From Geomonas oryzisoli (lineage in GTDB: Bacteria; Desulfobacterota; Desulfuromonadia; Geobacterales; Geobacteraceae), in assembly GCF_018986915.1 (NCBI RefSeq), contig NZ_CP076723.1, forward strand, positions 2,513,501 through 2,577,500: a DNA stretch of 64,000 nt. Reading direction: 5' to 3'. Shown piece after piece: positions 1 through 8,173 of this stretch. The position numbers and the translations under genes are program-made. Each line of letters starts with the position of its first letter. The first letter of the stretch is position 1. The notes under the pieces were generated by a model. It made no database searches. It was not told where the DNA came from and saw only the letters and a list, made by a program, of their open reading frames with translations.

Positions 1-515
1 TTGAGCGAATCGAGCAGCTCCAGGTAGGTGTTCATGTAGATGTCCGCTTCCTTCTCGGAAAGCGTCGCCTCGCCTAACACGTCCACGACGAACGCGAAGC
101 CGTCTTTCCTCAGACGCTCCATGTTCTTGATGGCTTCCTTGGTGTTCTCGCCCACGATGAACTGACGTGCCATCTCCTGGATGTTGGTTGTGAGGAACTT
201 GTTCAGCACGGCCCCGCCGAAGGAGCCGAGCATGCCGGCCACCTTGGCGCCGGTGGAGAGGACCGGCGGCATGTCCTTTTCTTCGCCGAAGTACTCGCGG
301 ATGTGGTCGGTAAGGAGCTTGCCGGTGGTGAGGGACGGGAAGACGTCGACAAAGCGGAACATCTGGATCTTGAAGGTTTCGTTCTTCATGCTCCAGTCCA
401 TCACCTTGCCCATCCAGGCGCCCTTGTTGAAGAGGGACGGCTTTTCACCGGAGATGGTAGAGAAGAACTCCTTGCCCCGTGCAATAACTCTGTTGTTCAG
501 TTCGGTGTTGTTCAT
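1..515 (-). CDS. putA: Bifunctional proline dehydrogenase / P5C dehydrogenase, N-terminal part (cut by window edge)
   Basis: Only the first 171 residues are present; the gene runs off the left edge. The segment carries the RLRKDGFAFVVDVLGEATLS stretch typical of the proline dehydrogenase barrel in PutA-type enzymes of Geobacter relatives, which oxidise proline to P5C and then to glutamate. The ATG at 513-515 has an AAGGAGCC ribosome site directly upstream. A sigma-54 type promoter lies about 60 bp upstream (574-589) and a PAS/sigma-54 activator gene follows on the same strand. Whether the C-terminal aldehyde dehydrogenase domain is fused cannot be seen here; it is inferred from the family. 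Confidence 0.8.
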   Translation of the reverse strand, partial: MNNTELNNRVIARGKEFFSTISGEKPSLFNKGAWMGKVMDWSMKNETFKIQMFRFVDVFPSLTTGKLLTDHIREYFGEEKDMPPVLSTGAKVAGMLGSFGGAVLNKFLTTNIQEMARQFIVGENTKEAIKNMERLRKDGFAFVVDVLGEATLSEKEADIYMNTYLELLDSL

Positions 516-573
516 CCAAAGGCTCCTTTAATACAGGTTGTTCCAAGAGGAAATCATAAACATGTAATGCTAG

Positions 574-589
574 AGCACAAGCTGTGCCA
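574..589 (-). promoter_or_regulatory. Sigma-54 (-24/-12) promoter of putA
   Basis: On the minus strand the sequence reads TGGCAC-AGCTT-GTGCT. It has the invariant GG and GC dinucleotides exactly ten bases apart, as in the RpoN consensus TGGCAC-N5-TTGCA. Transcription would start near 562, giving a leader of about 47 bases before the putA ATG. The neighbouring gene encodes an RpoN-dependent activator, which fits. Activator sites upstream were not identified. Confidence 0.7.
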
Positions 590-831
590 TCCAGTATACG
601 ATTTCGTTCTTGGTGGAGACGTGGAGGCGGTCGCTAGGATCGGAATTGCGGTAAAGGGAGGTGTTTCATCCAGCTAAACAGCCGGAAGTATTATAGCATT
701 GGTGAGAAAAAAGGTAACCTGGGGTGATGAAGAAGTAATAGAGAGAAGCTAAGGATTGGGCTCTTTGACAAGAGAACGGAACAAGAGAGCGAACAGCAAT
801 ATGCAGCAACGCATAAATTTCCCCATTCGTT

Positions 832-916
832 CCCGCCCCCGGAGGGGGAGGGTCAGGGAGGGGGAAGCTTTTGCGCCGCAAGCCCCCCTCCCAGCCTCCC
901 CCCTCCGGGGGGAGGA
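832..916. repeat. GC-rich inverted repeat, family A, copy 1
   Basis: Two short self-complementary blocks (CCCCCGGAGGGGGAGG and CCTCCCCCCTCCGGGGGGAGG-like) flank a core of about 25 unique bases, and the inner AGGGAGGGGGAAG and CCCCCCTCCC pieces are also inverted. The same design recurs at about 3430, 5028, 17655, 36068, 37421, 39972 and 59558. Confidence 0.8.
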
Positions 917-924
917 GTATTGAC

Positions 925-2370
925 CTACGCAATGCCGTGTTTCTTCAACTTCCTGGCAATGGTCGACTGGTTCACCCCCAACGCCTCGGCCATGCGCACC
1001 TGGTTGCCGTGCGTTGCCAGCGCCTTTTCCAGGATGGCCTTTTCCACCTTGTCCAGCGTCTCCTGAAGCGTCACCTCGTCGTGCCATACGCCCCCTACCC
1101 CCGCCGAGGATACCGTGCCGGAAGCGATCTCCGCAGGCAGATCCTTGACATCGATGAGGTCGGTTTCCGTCATGACCACCAGCCTCTCGCAGATGTTCAT
1201 CAACTGCCTGACATTACCTGGATAATCGTACGCGAGCAGGGCATCGGAGGCTGCTCGTGTCAGGCGCTTGCGGATGGAGTCGCGTGCCCCGAACAGGTCG
1301 ACGTAATGACGGACCAGCGGCAGGATGCAGTCGCGCCGCTCCCTGAGCGCCGGCACGTGGATCGGAATTACGTTCAGGCGGTAGTACAGGTCGAGTCGGA
1401 AGGTGCCGTCTTTGACCATCTGGTCAAGATTCCGATGGGTTGCCGCCAGGATCCTGACATCGAGCGTGCGCGCCTTGGTCCCCCCAAGCCGCACCACGCG
1501 GCCGTTCTCCAGGAACCGGAGCAGCTTCACCTGGGCCGCCTGCGGCAGCTCCGCGATCTCGTCCAAAAACAGAATGCCGCCGTCGGCGAGTTCGAGATAC
1601 CCCGGCTTGCCGCTTACCTGCGCGCCGGTGAAAGCGCCCTTCTCGTAGCCGAAGAGCTCGGATTCAATGAGGGATTCCGGAATGGCTCCGCAATTGATCT
1701 CGATGAGCGGCTTATCGGCCCGGCTGGAGTTCTTGTGGATGAGTTCCGCGATGAGCCCCTTGCCGACACCCGATTCACCGAGGATCAATACCGTCGAGTT
1801 GACCGCGCTCACCTTGAGCGCCTGCTTCAGCGCGTTGACCATGAGCGGGCTGCGGGCGATGACGCTGCGCGAAGCGAGATCCGCCTGCTGCATCTCCAGC
1901 ATGTGGCTGCGGAACTGGTCCCGAAGCGCCTCCTGCTCCTCCAGCTCGCGCTGCAAGTTGTCGATTTCTGTAACGTCCCGCTCGCTGACCACGACCCGGA
2001 TCACCTTGCCGTTGGCATCGAGAACCGGCGTACCGGTGGAAATGAGTTTGCGCCCCTGCCGGTTCTGCAACTGGCTCACAACCTTGCCGGTAGTGAGAGC
2101 TTCCAGCGCCGCCGATCGGTCGATGAACCCCTGATCCAGCAGCTCGTGCATGTTTTTGCCGACAACCTCGGCGGCGGTGATGTTGTTGATCCGCTCCGAC
2201 GCAGGGTTGATGCGGATGACCACGGCATCCGCGTCGCAGATCCAGAGCCCGTCAGAGGACGAGTCGATGATGGCATCGAGCTCCCGTGTCAGATCCTGGA
2301 ACGCGCGCATCTGCCGCGCCATCTCCTCCAGGTCGAGAGCTGCGATAGATCCATTTACAGCTTCAGTCAT
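925..2370 (-). CDS. PAS domain sigma-54-dependent transcriptional activator (TyrR-like HTH)
   Basis: The 481-residue protein has a PAS domain (about 30-140), a short coiled stretch (about 138-162), an AAA+ sigma-54 interaction domain with Walker A GESGVGKG (198-205), the GAFTGA loop (245-250) that contacts sigma-54 and Walker B ILFLDE, and a C-terminal helix-turn-helix of the TyrR type (AEALGVNQSTIARKLKKHG). There is no receiver domain, so a small ligand or redox signal sensed by PAS is likely. The start at 2370 is preceded by GGAGG; an in-frame codon 15 bases earlier lacks this. It sits upstream of putA on the same strand and probably activates it; proline as inducer is an inference. Confidence 0.85.
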   Translation of the reverse strand: MTEAVNGSIAALDLEEMARQMRAFQDLTRELDAIIDSSSDGLWICDADAVVIRINPASERINNITAAEVVGKNMHELLDQGFIDRSAALEALTTGKVVSQLQNRQGRKLISTGTPVLDANGKVIRVVVSERDVTEIDNLQRELEEQEALRDQFRSHMLEMQQADLASRSVIARSPLMVNALKQALKVSAVNSTVLILGESGVGKGLIAELIHKNSSRADKPLIEINCGAIPESLIESELFGYEKGAFTGAQVSGKPGYLELADGGILFLDEIAELPQAAQVKLLRFLENGRVVRLGGTKARTLDVRILAATHRNLDQMVKDGTFRLDLYYRLNVIPIHVPALRERRDCILPLVRHYVDLFGARDSIRKRLTRAASDALLAYDYPGNVRQLMNICERLVVMTETDLIDVKDLPAEIASGTVSSAGVGGVWHDEVTLQETLDKVEKAILEKALATHGNQVRMAEALGVNQSTIARKLKKHGIA

Positions 2371-2453
2371 AAAAACCTCCAGCAAACCAATAGCCGGAGA
2401 TCATTTATGCATAAACGCATGCAATATGCAATAGAGAATATCAGGAAACTGAA

Positions 2454-3365
2454 TCAGCCCCTGACAGTGCGATAGGCGTGGATGGAGTAGAGAACCAGGC
2501 CGGCCCAGATGAACAGGAAACTGATCAGGTGGGTGTGGGTGAAGGTCTCGCCGAAAAGCGTTATGGCGAGCAGGAAGTGCATGGTGGGGGTGATGTACTG
2601 CAAAAAGCCGATGGTGGCGAGCCGCAGCTTCTTCCCGGCTGCGGCAAACAGCAGCAAGGGGATGGCGGTTACCACACCGGACATCGGGATCAGCATGTCC
2701 AATGCAACACCGTGGGTGAGGAAGATACCGGTCCCCTTCTGGTTCAACTGCACCAGGTAAAAGAGGGCAAACGGCATGAGGAGCAGGGTTTCGACGGTGA
2801 GGCCGACCAGCGGCTCCACGTGCAGCACCTTGCGGATCAAGCCGTAGAGCCCGAAGGAGAGCGCCAGAAGCAGCGAGATCCAGGGCACGCTGCCGTATTG
2901 GATGGCGAGATAAAGGACGCCAGTGAAGGCAAGCACGAGGCTGATCCACTGCGGGCGTTCCAGTCGCTCGCGCAGGAATATGAACCCGAGCAGCACGTTG
3001 ACCAGCGGGTTGATGAAGTAGCCGAGACTCGACTGCAACACCTCACCGACACTGATGGCGTAGATGAAAACCAGCCAGTTGGTGGCGATGAGGATGGTGG
3101 TGACAAATAGGACGGCGAGGGACTTCGGGCGTTTGAGCACTTCAATGGTGGCCGGCCACGCACCTTTCCACGATATAAGCAGCACTAAGAACGCGAGCGA
3201 CCAGACGATCCGGTGCGAGACCATCTCCAGCGGCGGGACAACCTTGACGCTCTTGAAGTAGACCGGGAAGAATCCCCAGCAAAGGTAAGCCGCCAGGCCG
3301 TAGATGACGCCCTGGCGGCTTTTTTGCGCAGCGGTGAGCTCGGTATGTTCAGTAAGGTTGCTCAT
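2454..3365 (-). CDS. rarD: EamA family transporter RarD
   Basis: The 303-residue inner-membrane protein has about ten hydrophobic helices and opens with the RarD-type GLAAYLCWGFFPVYFK segment, followed by the two EamA repeats typical of drug/metabolite exporters. RarD proteins are often described as chloramphenicol-sensitivity proteins but their true substrate is unknown. The start is preceded by AAGGAC. It lies between the sigma-54 regulator and the NSS symporter on the same strand, separated from the latter by a GC-rich repeat, so a shared transcript is possible but not shown. Confidence 0.85.
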   Translation of the reverse strand: MSNLTEHTELTAAQKSRQGVIYGLAAYLCWGFFPVYFKSVKVVPPLEMVSHRIVWSLAFLVLLISWKGAWPATIEVLKRPKSLAVLFVTTILIATNWLVFIYAISVGEVLQSSLGYFINPLVNVLLGFIFLRERLERPQWISLVLAFTGVLYLAIQYGSVPWISLLLALSFGLYGLIRKVLHVEPLVGLTVETLLLMPFALFYLVQLNQKGTGIFLTHGVALDMLIPMSGVVTAIPLLLFAAAGKKLRLATIGFLQYITPTMHFLLAITLFGETFTHTHLISFLFIWAGLVLYSIHAYRTVRG

Positions 3366-3429
3366 GTGGCAGATGTCCTTGTGCTAACGGGTCCACATCT
3401 CCTCCCTACGAGGAGGAGCAGGTCCATTT

Positions 3430-3522
3430 CTCCTCCCCCCGGAGGGGGGAGGTCGGGTGGGGGGAAGTCTTAGGCTAACGACGCCCCTTCCCCCTCCCCA
3501 GCCCTCCCCCTCCGGGGGAGGG
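3430..3522. repeat. GC-rich inverted repeat, family A, copy 2
   Basis: TCCTCCCCCCGGAGGGGGGA and CCCTCCCCCTCCGGGGGAGG hairpin blocks flank a unique core. The repeat fills the gap between the NSS symporter and rarD. Confidence 0.8.
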
Positions 3523-3538
3523 AGCTTAGCTTCGATAA

Positions 3539-4906
3539 CTAGATAACTTTAAGCCCGCGCAGCAGGATTACGGTGATGGTGATGGGGGCAACGTACTTCA
3601 CCAGGAACAGGAAGATGCTGATGATGGCGCCATTCTTCAACTGGCCGTCGTTGGAGAGAGCCGCCCTCACCTTTTCCTCGCCCCAGACCCAACCGACAAA
3701 GAGGCAGATGAACAGACCGCCCACCGGCATCAGGAAGTTCGAGGTCACGAAGTCGTAGAGGTCGAACATGGTCATACCGAACAGCTTGAAGTTGGCCAGC
3801 GTGCTGTTGGAAAGCGCCGCGGTGGAACCGATCAGGGCCAGGAGGACCACGGTCAAAACGGTCGACTTGAATCGGGATACACCGAAGCGCTGGTGCAGGT
3901 AGGCTACCGGCACCTCGAGGATAGAAAGCATGGCGCCGGTGGCGGCGATGGCACCGAGCACGAAGAAGAGCACCACGAAGACATTGCCGAACGGCATCTG
4001 CGAGAAAACGGCCGGGATGGTAATGAACAGCAGCGACGGACCCGCCTCCGGTTTGAAGCCGTAGGTGAACACGGCCGGGAAGATGGCGATGCCCGCCAGG
4101 ATGGAAACGGTCAGGTCGGCGAGCATGACGCGCAGCGCGGTCATCGGGATATTCTGGTCATCGCGGAAATAGCTGCCGTAGGTGATCATGGTCCCCATGC
4201 CGACGGAGAGCTTGAAAAAGGCGAGCCCCATGGCGGTCAGGACGACAGACCCGGTCACCTTGGAGAAGTCCGGGCGGAACAGGAATTCGAGACCGGCGGC
4301 CGCGCCGGGGAGCATGAGGCTCCTGACGCCGATCATGACCAGGATCAGGAACAGCACCGGCATGAGGCGCTTGGTGGTCTTCTCGATTCCCTTGGAGACG
4401 CCGGCGATGATGATGGCGCCCACGAAGACGAGCACCAGACACTGCCAGAATACGGACTGCACCGGATCGGTGATCAGCTTTTCGAAGCCGGCAGAGGTGA
4501 CCTTGGGATCGGCGGAGAGGATGCTGCCGGAAGCGGCTTTGAAGATGTAGGCGAAGACCCAGCCTGCCACCTCGGTGTAGAAGGCGAGGATCAGGAAGGC
4601 CGAAAGCACACCGGCCGCGCCGATGAGGGCCCAGCTTTCGTTCTTGGGGTGCAGCACTTTGAAGGTCGTGAGCGCGTCGGACTTGGAGCGACGGCCCAGC
4701 ATGAGCTCGGCGACCATGACCACGAGGCCGGCCATCAGGGTCGACAGCAGGTAGACGATGATGAACGCGGCCCCGCCGTTAAGGCCGGTCAGCGCGGGGA
4801 ATTTCCAGATGTTGCCCAATCCTACCGCCGAACCGAGCGTTGCGGCGATGACTCCTAAACCCGTGGTGAAACTGTCCCGTGCCTTGGTTACTGTTACGTT
4901 TTGCAT
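3539..4906 (-). CDS. Sodium-dependent neurotransmitter:sodium symporter (NSS/SNF) family transporter
   Basis: The 455-residue polytopic membrane protein begins with the hallmark LGSAVGLGNIWKFP motif of TM1 in LeuT-type symporters, whose residues bind sodium and the amino-acid substrate. The length matches bacterial LeuT relatives with 11-12 helices. Bacterial members import amino acids with sodium; which one cannot be read from the sequence. Its neighbours (proline dehydrogenase, activator, amino-acid ABC importers) favour amino-acid uptake. The start has AAGGAC just upstream. Confidence 0.9.
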   Translation of the reverse strand: MQNVTVTKARDSFTTGLGVIAATLGSAVGLGNIWKFPALTGLNGGAAFIIVYLLSTLMAGLVVMVAELMLGRRSKSDALTTFKVLHPKNESWALIGAAGVLSAFLILAFYTEVAGWVFAYIFKAASGSILSADPKVTSAGFEKLITDPVQSVFWQCLVLVFVGAIIIAGVSKGIEKTTKRLMPVLFLILVMIGVRSLMLPGAAAGLEFLFRPDFSKVTGSVVLTAMGLAFFKLSVGMGTMITYGSYFRDDQNIPMTALRVMLADLTVSILAGIAIFPAVFTYGFKPEAGPSLLFITIPAVFSQMPFGNVFVVLFFVLGAIAATGAMLSILEVPVAYLHQRFGVSRFKSTVLTVVLLALIGSTAALSNSTLANFKLFGMTMFDLYDFVTSNFLMPVGGLFICLFVGWVWGEEKVRAALSNDGQLKNGAIISIFLFLVKYVAPITITVILLRGLKVI

Positions 4907-5027
4907 GTCCTTGCCTGTGTCCTTTGCTCTGCTTCCTGTAAATTAGCGGCAGTATTGCCGCGACAGCTAAACTAAAATCGTTGCGCCCGGACCTCTTCAA
5001 TGAGGGGCTGTCAATGGCGCCTTGCGC

Positions 5028-5117
5028 TCCTCCCCCCGGAGGGGGGAGGCTGGGAGGGGGGCAACAACGCCAAGTGAGAAGGCTACCCCCTCCCTGTCCT
5101 CCCCCTCCGGGGGAGGG
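5028..5117. repeat. GC-rich inverted repeat, family A, copy 3
   Basis: CTCCTCCCCCCGGAGGGGGG and a CTCCCCCTCCGGGGGAGG block flank an approximately 35-base unique core in the gap between the YbaK-type gene and the NSS symporter. Confidence 0.8.
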
Positions 5118-5163
5118 TACGATACTGCCGCCTGCGCTATGCCACCCCCCTACTGCTTACTCC

Positions 5164-5646
5164 CTACTTCTTTATGGCGGCAACCTGCCCCGAGGTGATC
5201 TGGCAGAGCTGGTCCGGGGTCAACGCGAATACGGCGTTGGGGGTCCCGGCGGCAGCCCACAACTCCGTGTAGCCGAGCAGGTCTTCGTCGATGAAGGTGG
5301 ACAGCGGCGCCGGATGCCCGACCGGCGAAACCCCGCCGATGGCATATCCCGTCTGCTCGCGCACGAAATCGGGCGTCGCCCGCTCTATCTTCTCGCCCAC
5401 CAGGGCTGCCAGCGCCTTCTCGTTGACCATGTTGGCGCCGCTTGCCACGACGAACACCGCGTTGCCGCTTTCCTTGCCGCGGAACACCAGCGACTTCACG
5501 ATCTGCCCGACCTCGCACCCCACGGCGTTGGCCGCATCGACGGCGGTGCGGGTGCTTTCACCCATTTCCTTGACCCGACAATCGATACCGAACCCGTTCA
5601 GTGCATCCTGTACCCGTTTCGCGCTTGCACTCAATGCTGAATCCAT
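5164..5646 (-). CDS. YbaK/prolyl-tRNA deacylase family protein
   Basis: The 160-residue single-domain protein resembles the YbaK/ProX/EbsC fold, with the QIVKSLVF segment, the conserved NxEKALAAL-type region and the GYAIGGVSPVGH motif that shapes the pocket where mis-charged aminoacyl-tRNA is hydrolysed. Members deacylate mis-charged tRNAs such as Cys-tRNAPro or Ala-tRNAPro. The start at 5646 is chosen because GGAGGAAAG lies 6 bases upstream; an in-frame ATG at 5694 has no ribosome site and lies inside a repeat arm. The exact tRNA substrate is unknown. Confidence 0.85.
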   Translation of the reverse strand: MDSALSASAKRVQDALNGFGIDCRVKEMGESTRTAVDAANAVGCEVGQIVKSLVFRGKESGNAVFVVASGANMVNEKALAALVGEKIERATPDFVREQTGYAIGGVSPVGHPAPLSTFIDEDLLGYTELWAAAGTPNAVFALTPDQLCQITSGQVAAIKK

Positions 5647-5686
5647 CGCTGCTTTCCTCCCTGCGAAAGTCATAGAATCAAAGCCG

Positions 5687-5774
5687 TTGGCCACGGAGAA
5701 AATCTGAGAACTTCGGAGAAAATCTTTAAAAGGGATTTGCCTTTCTCAGATTTCCTCAGATGTTCTCCGTGGCT
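5687..5774. repeat. Inverted-arm repeat, family G (CACGGAGAAAATCT arms)
   Basis: A left arm built of repeated CGGAGAAAATCT-like units (about 5691-5733) is followed by an inverted right arm ending TGTTCTCCGTGGC (about 5745-5773). The right arm overlaps the 3' end of the EamA gene, so that its last codons and stop are supplied by the repeat. Confidence 0.7.
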
Positions 5775-6670
5775 AATGGTTTATCGGTTTTAGCAGTTAC
5801 CCTGGTGAAGAGATACAGCCCGGCGAAGATGATGGACCCGCCTATCGTCTGCCGCACAGTCGGGTTCTCGCCCAGGAACACGGCGGCCCACAGAATCGCC
5901 CCCAACGGCTCGCCCAGAATGCTCACCGACACGACGGACGCCTGCACATAGCGCAGCACCCAGTTGAAGACGGTGTGTCCGAGGATGGTGCAAACGAGCG
6001 CCAGCGCGACGAATATAAGCCAGTCCTGCCCGGAGTACGGGTAGAATGGCACGCCACCTGCGGCAGCGGCTGCGCTCAGAGTAATCGCGCTGGCGCCGTA
6101 GGTCACGAAGGTGTAGCCGGTAAGCGGCAGACCGTGGCGCAGCCTCCTGCCGATCAGCAGGTAGCCGGAGACCATCACGGCCGCGAAGAGCGCGAGCAGG
6201 TCGCCGATGAAAGCCTTCTCCCCGACCTGAAAGTCGGTGGCGCCGATCACGACGCTCCCCACGAAGGCAAGGAAACAGCCGTAGAGCGCCTTGCGCGGCA
6301 CCCGCTCCTTGAAGAAAATCCAGGAACCGAGCACGACGAAGAGCGGCTGGGTGGTGACCAAGACCACCGAACTGGCGATGGAGGTGTACTTGAGCGAAAT
6401 GAACCAGGTGACGAAGTGCAGAGCGAGAAAGACACCGCTGGCGGCAGAGAGCCAGACCTGGCGCGCGGTCATGCCGCGCAAAGCGGGCGCGCCGCCCCAA
6501 AGGGTGAAAGGCGCGAGGAAGCAGAAGGTGAAGATGAGCCGGTAGGCCGCTATCACCAGGGGGGGAGCCGTGCAGACCCTCACCAGGATGGAGGAGAAGG
6601 AGACAGCAAAAACCCCTACCAGGATGGCCAGGTAGGGGTTGATCCAAGGTTTGCTTGTGGTGTCAGACAC
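5756..6670 (-). CDS. EamA family (drug/metabolite exporter) transporter
   Basis: The 304-residue membrane protein has two EamA repeats (about 10-140 and 155-290) and about ten hydrophobic helices. The start is GTG at 6668-6670 with GGAGAG upstream. The stop of livF is one base away, so it is probably the last gene of the liv operon. The final residues (PLATENI) are encoded by an inverted-arm repeat, suggesting that the repeat inserted at or extended the 3' end. The substrate is unknown; amino-acid or metabolite export is typical of the family. Confidence 0.85.
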   Translation of the reverse strand: MSDTTSKPWINPYLAILVGVFAVSFSSILVRVCTAPPLVIAAYRLIFTFCFLAPFTLWGGAPALRGMTARQVWLSAASGVFLALHFVTWFISLKYTSIASSVVLVTTQPLFVVLGSWIFFKERVPRKALYGCFLAFVGSVVIGATDFQVGEKAFIGDLLALFAAVMVSGYLLIGRRLRHGLPLTGYTFVTYGASAITLSAAAAAGGVPFYPYSGQDWLIFVALALVCTILGHTVFNWVLRYVQASVVSVSILGEPLGAILWAAVFLGENPTVRQTIGGSIIFAGLYLFTRVTAKTDKPLATENI

Positions 6671-6671
6671 C

Positions 6672-7373
6672 CTACTCTCCCAGGTATGCCTTTCTCACTT
6701 CGGGGTTGGACGCGAGTTCCTTGGCGTCGCCCTGCAGAACCACCTCGCCGGTCTCGAGGACGTAGGCGCGGTGGGCGATGGAGAGCGCCATGTTGGCGTT
6801 CTGCTCGACCAGGAGGATGGTGGTGCCGCTGGCGTTGATCTCCTGGATGATCTGGAAGATCTGCTCGACCAGCATCGGGGCGAGGCCCATGGAGGGCTCG
6901 TCCAGAAGAAGCAGTTTCGGGCGGGACATGAGCGCCCGGCCCATGGCCAGCATCTGCTGCTCGCCGCCGGAAAGGGTCTTGGCGGGCTGCTTCTTGCGCT
7001 CATTCAGGCGCGGGAAACGCTGGAAAATCTTCTCCATGTCGGAGGCGACCTCGTTGTCGCTTCTCGTGTAGGCGCCCATCTCCAGGTTCTCGAGCACGCT
7101 CATCTTGGCGAAGACGCGGCGCCCCTCGGGGACCTGGGAGATGCCCAGCTTGACGATCTCGTGCGGCGGAAGCTTGGTGATCTCCTTGTCGAGGTAGGTG
7201 ATCTTGCCGCCGACCGACGGAACGATGTTGGAGATGGTGTTCAGGATGGTGGTCTTACCCGCGCCGTTGGCGCCGATGAGCGCCACGATCTCACCCTGGT
7301 TGATCTGGAAGGAAACGTTTTGCAGCGCCTTGATGGCACCGTAGTTCACGCTGACATTCTCTACCTTAAGCAT
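6672..7373 (-). CDS. livF: Branched-chain amino acid ABC transporter ATP-binding protein LivF
   Basis: The 233-residue ATPase has Walker A GANGAGKT, signature LSGGEQQML and Walker B LLLLDEPSMGL. The short form without the extra C-terminal loop and the MGLAP stretch after Walker B are typical of LivF. It powers uptake through LivHM in the inner membrane. Its ATG overlaps the end of livG by 8 bases, which implies translational coupling. Confidence 0.93.
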   Translation of the reverse strand: MLKVENVSVNYGAIKALQNVSFQINQGEIVALIGANGAGKTTILNTISNIVPSVGGKITYLDKEITKLPPHEIVKLGISQVPEGRRVFAKMSVLENLEMGAYTRSDNEVASDMEKIFQRFPRLNERKKQPAKTLSGGEQQMLAMGRALMSRPKLLLLDEPSMGLAPMLVEQIFQIIQEINASGTTILLVEQNANMALSIAHRAYVLETGEVVLQGDAKELASNPEVRKAYLGE

Positions 7374-8139
7374 CCGCTGCTCCTTTGCCGAGGTACGCCT
7401 CGATGACCTTCGGGTTCTTCCTGATCTCCTCGGGCGTGCCTTCGGCGATCTTGACCCCGTAGTCGAGGACGGCGATGCGGTGCGAGATTCCCATGACGAA
7501 CTTCATGTCGTGCTCGACCAGGAACACCGTGACGCCGGTGGCGCTGATCGCCTTCACCATCTCGGCCAGAACCTGCTTCTCCTGCGGGTTCATGCCGGCG
7601 GCCGGCTCGTCAAGGAGGATGATCTGCGGTTTGATGGCCAGGGCGCGGGCGATCTCGAGGCGGCGCTGCTCACCGTAGGGAAGGTTCCCCGCCAGTTCGT
7701 AGGCCTTGTGGGTCAGGTCCACCTGCTTCAGGCAGGACATGGCCAGTTCCTTGAGCTCGTTCTCCTCTTTGCGGACCCACGGGAGGAACTTCAGGGCGGC
7801 ACCGGTCAGGTCGAAGGAGCCCTGGGTGTGCGCGCCGATCAGGACGTTCTCCAGCACGGTCAACTGGGTGAAGAGCCTGATGTTCTGGAAGGTCCTGCCG
7901 ATGCCGGAACCGGCGATCTTGAAGGCGGGCTTCCCGGAGATGCTCTCTCCCATGAAGGAGATCTGCCCCTCGGTCGGGGTGTAGATGCCGGTGATCAGGT
8001 TGAACATGGTGCTCTTGCCGGCACCGTTGGGCCCGATCAGGGCCATGATGCTCCCCTTCTCGACCTCGAGGTTTACCTTGTCTACGGCGACCAGGCCGCC
8101 GAAGCGGATGGTGACGTTATCGAGTTTCAGAATGGACAT
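7366..8139 (-). CDS. livG: Branched-chain amino acid ABC transporter ATP-binding protein LivG
   Basis: The 257-residue ATPase has Walker A GPNGAGKS, the LivG-type signature YGEQRRLEIARAL in place of LSGGQ, and Walker B IILLDEPAAGMNPQE. It pairs with LivF. It lies in the order livH-livM-livG-livF on the minus strand, with a gap of 34 bases to livM and an 8-base overlap with livF. Confidence 0.94.
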   Translation of the reverse strand: MSILKLDNVTIRFGGLVAVDKVNLEVEKGSIMALIGPNGAGKSTMFNLITGIYTPTEGQISFMGESISGKPAFKIAGSGIGRTFQNIRLFTQLTVLENVLIGAHTQGSFDLTGAALKFLPWVRKEENELKELAMSCLKQVDLTHKAYELAGNLPYGEQRRLEIARALAIKPQIILLDEPAAGMNPQEKQVLAEMVKAISATGVTVFLVEHDMKFVMGISHRIAVLDYGVKIAEGTPEEIRKNPKVIEAYLGKGAADA

Positions 8140-8173
8140 GCGTTACTCTCGTTTCGTGAGTTATTTGAGTAAG

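Larger units (their letters stand above)
516..924. other. Intergenic region between putA and its putative regulator
   Basis: This 409 bp gap holds the sigma-54 promoter of putA (574-589), a possible gene remnant just upstream of and overlapping it (570 to about 655, minus strand), an unassigned stretch (about 660-830) and a GC-rich inverted repeat (832-916). No intact gene is seen. Confidence 0.6.

Noticed and set aside
4907-5027. Sigma-54 promoter before the NSS symporter
   Set aside because: No TGGCAC-N5-TTGCA-like sequence with correct GG-GC spacing was found there.
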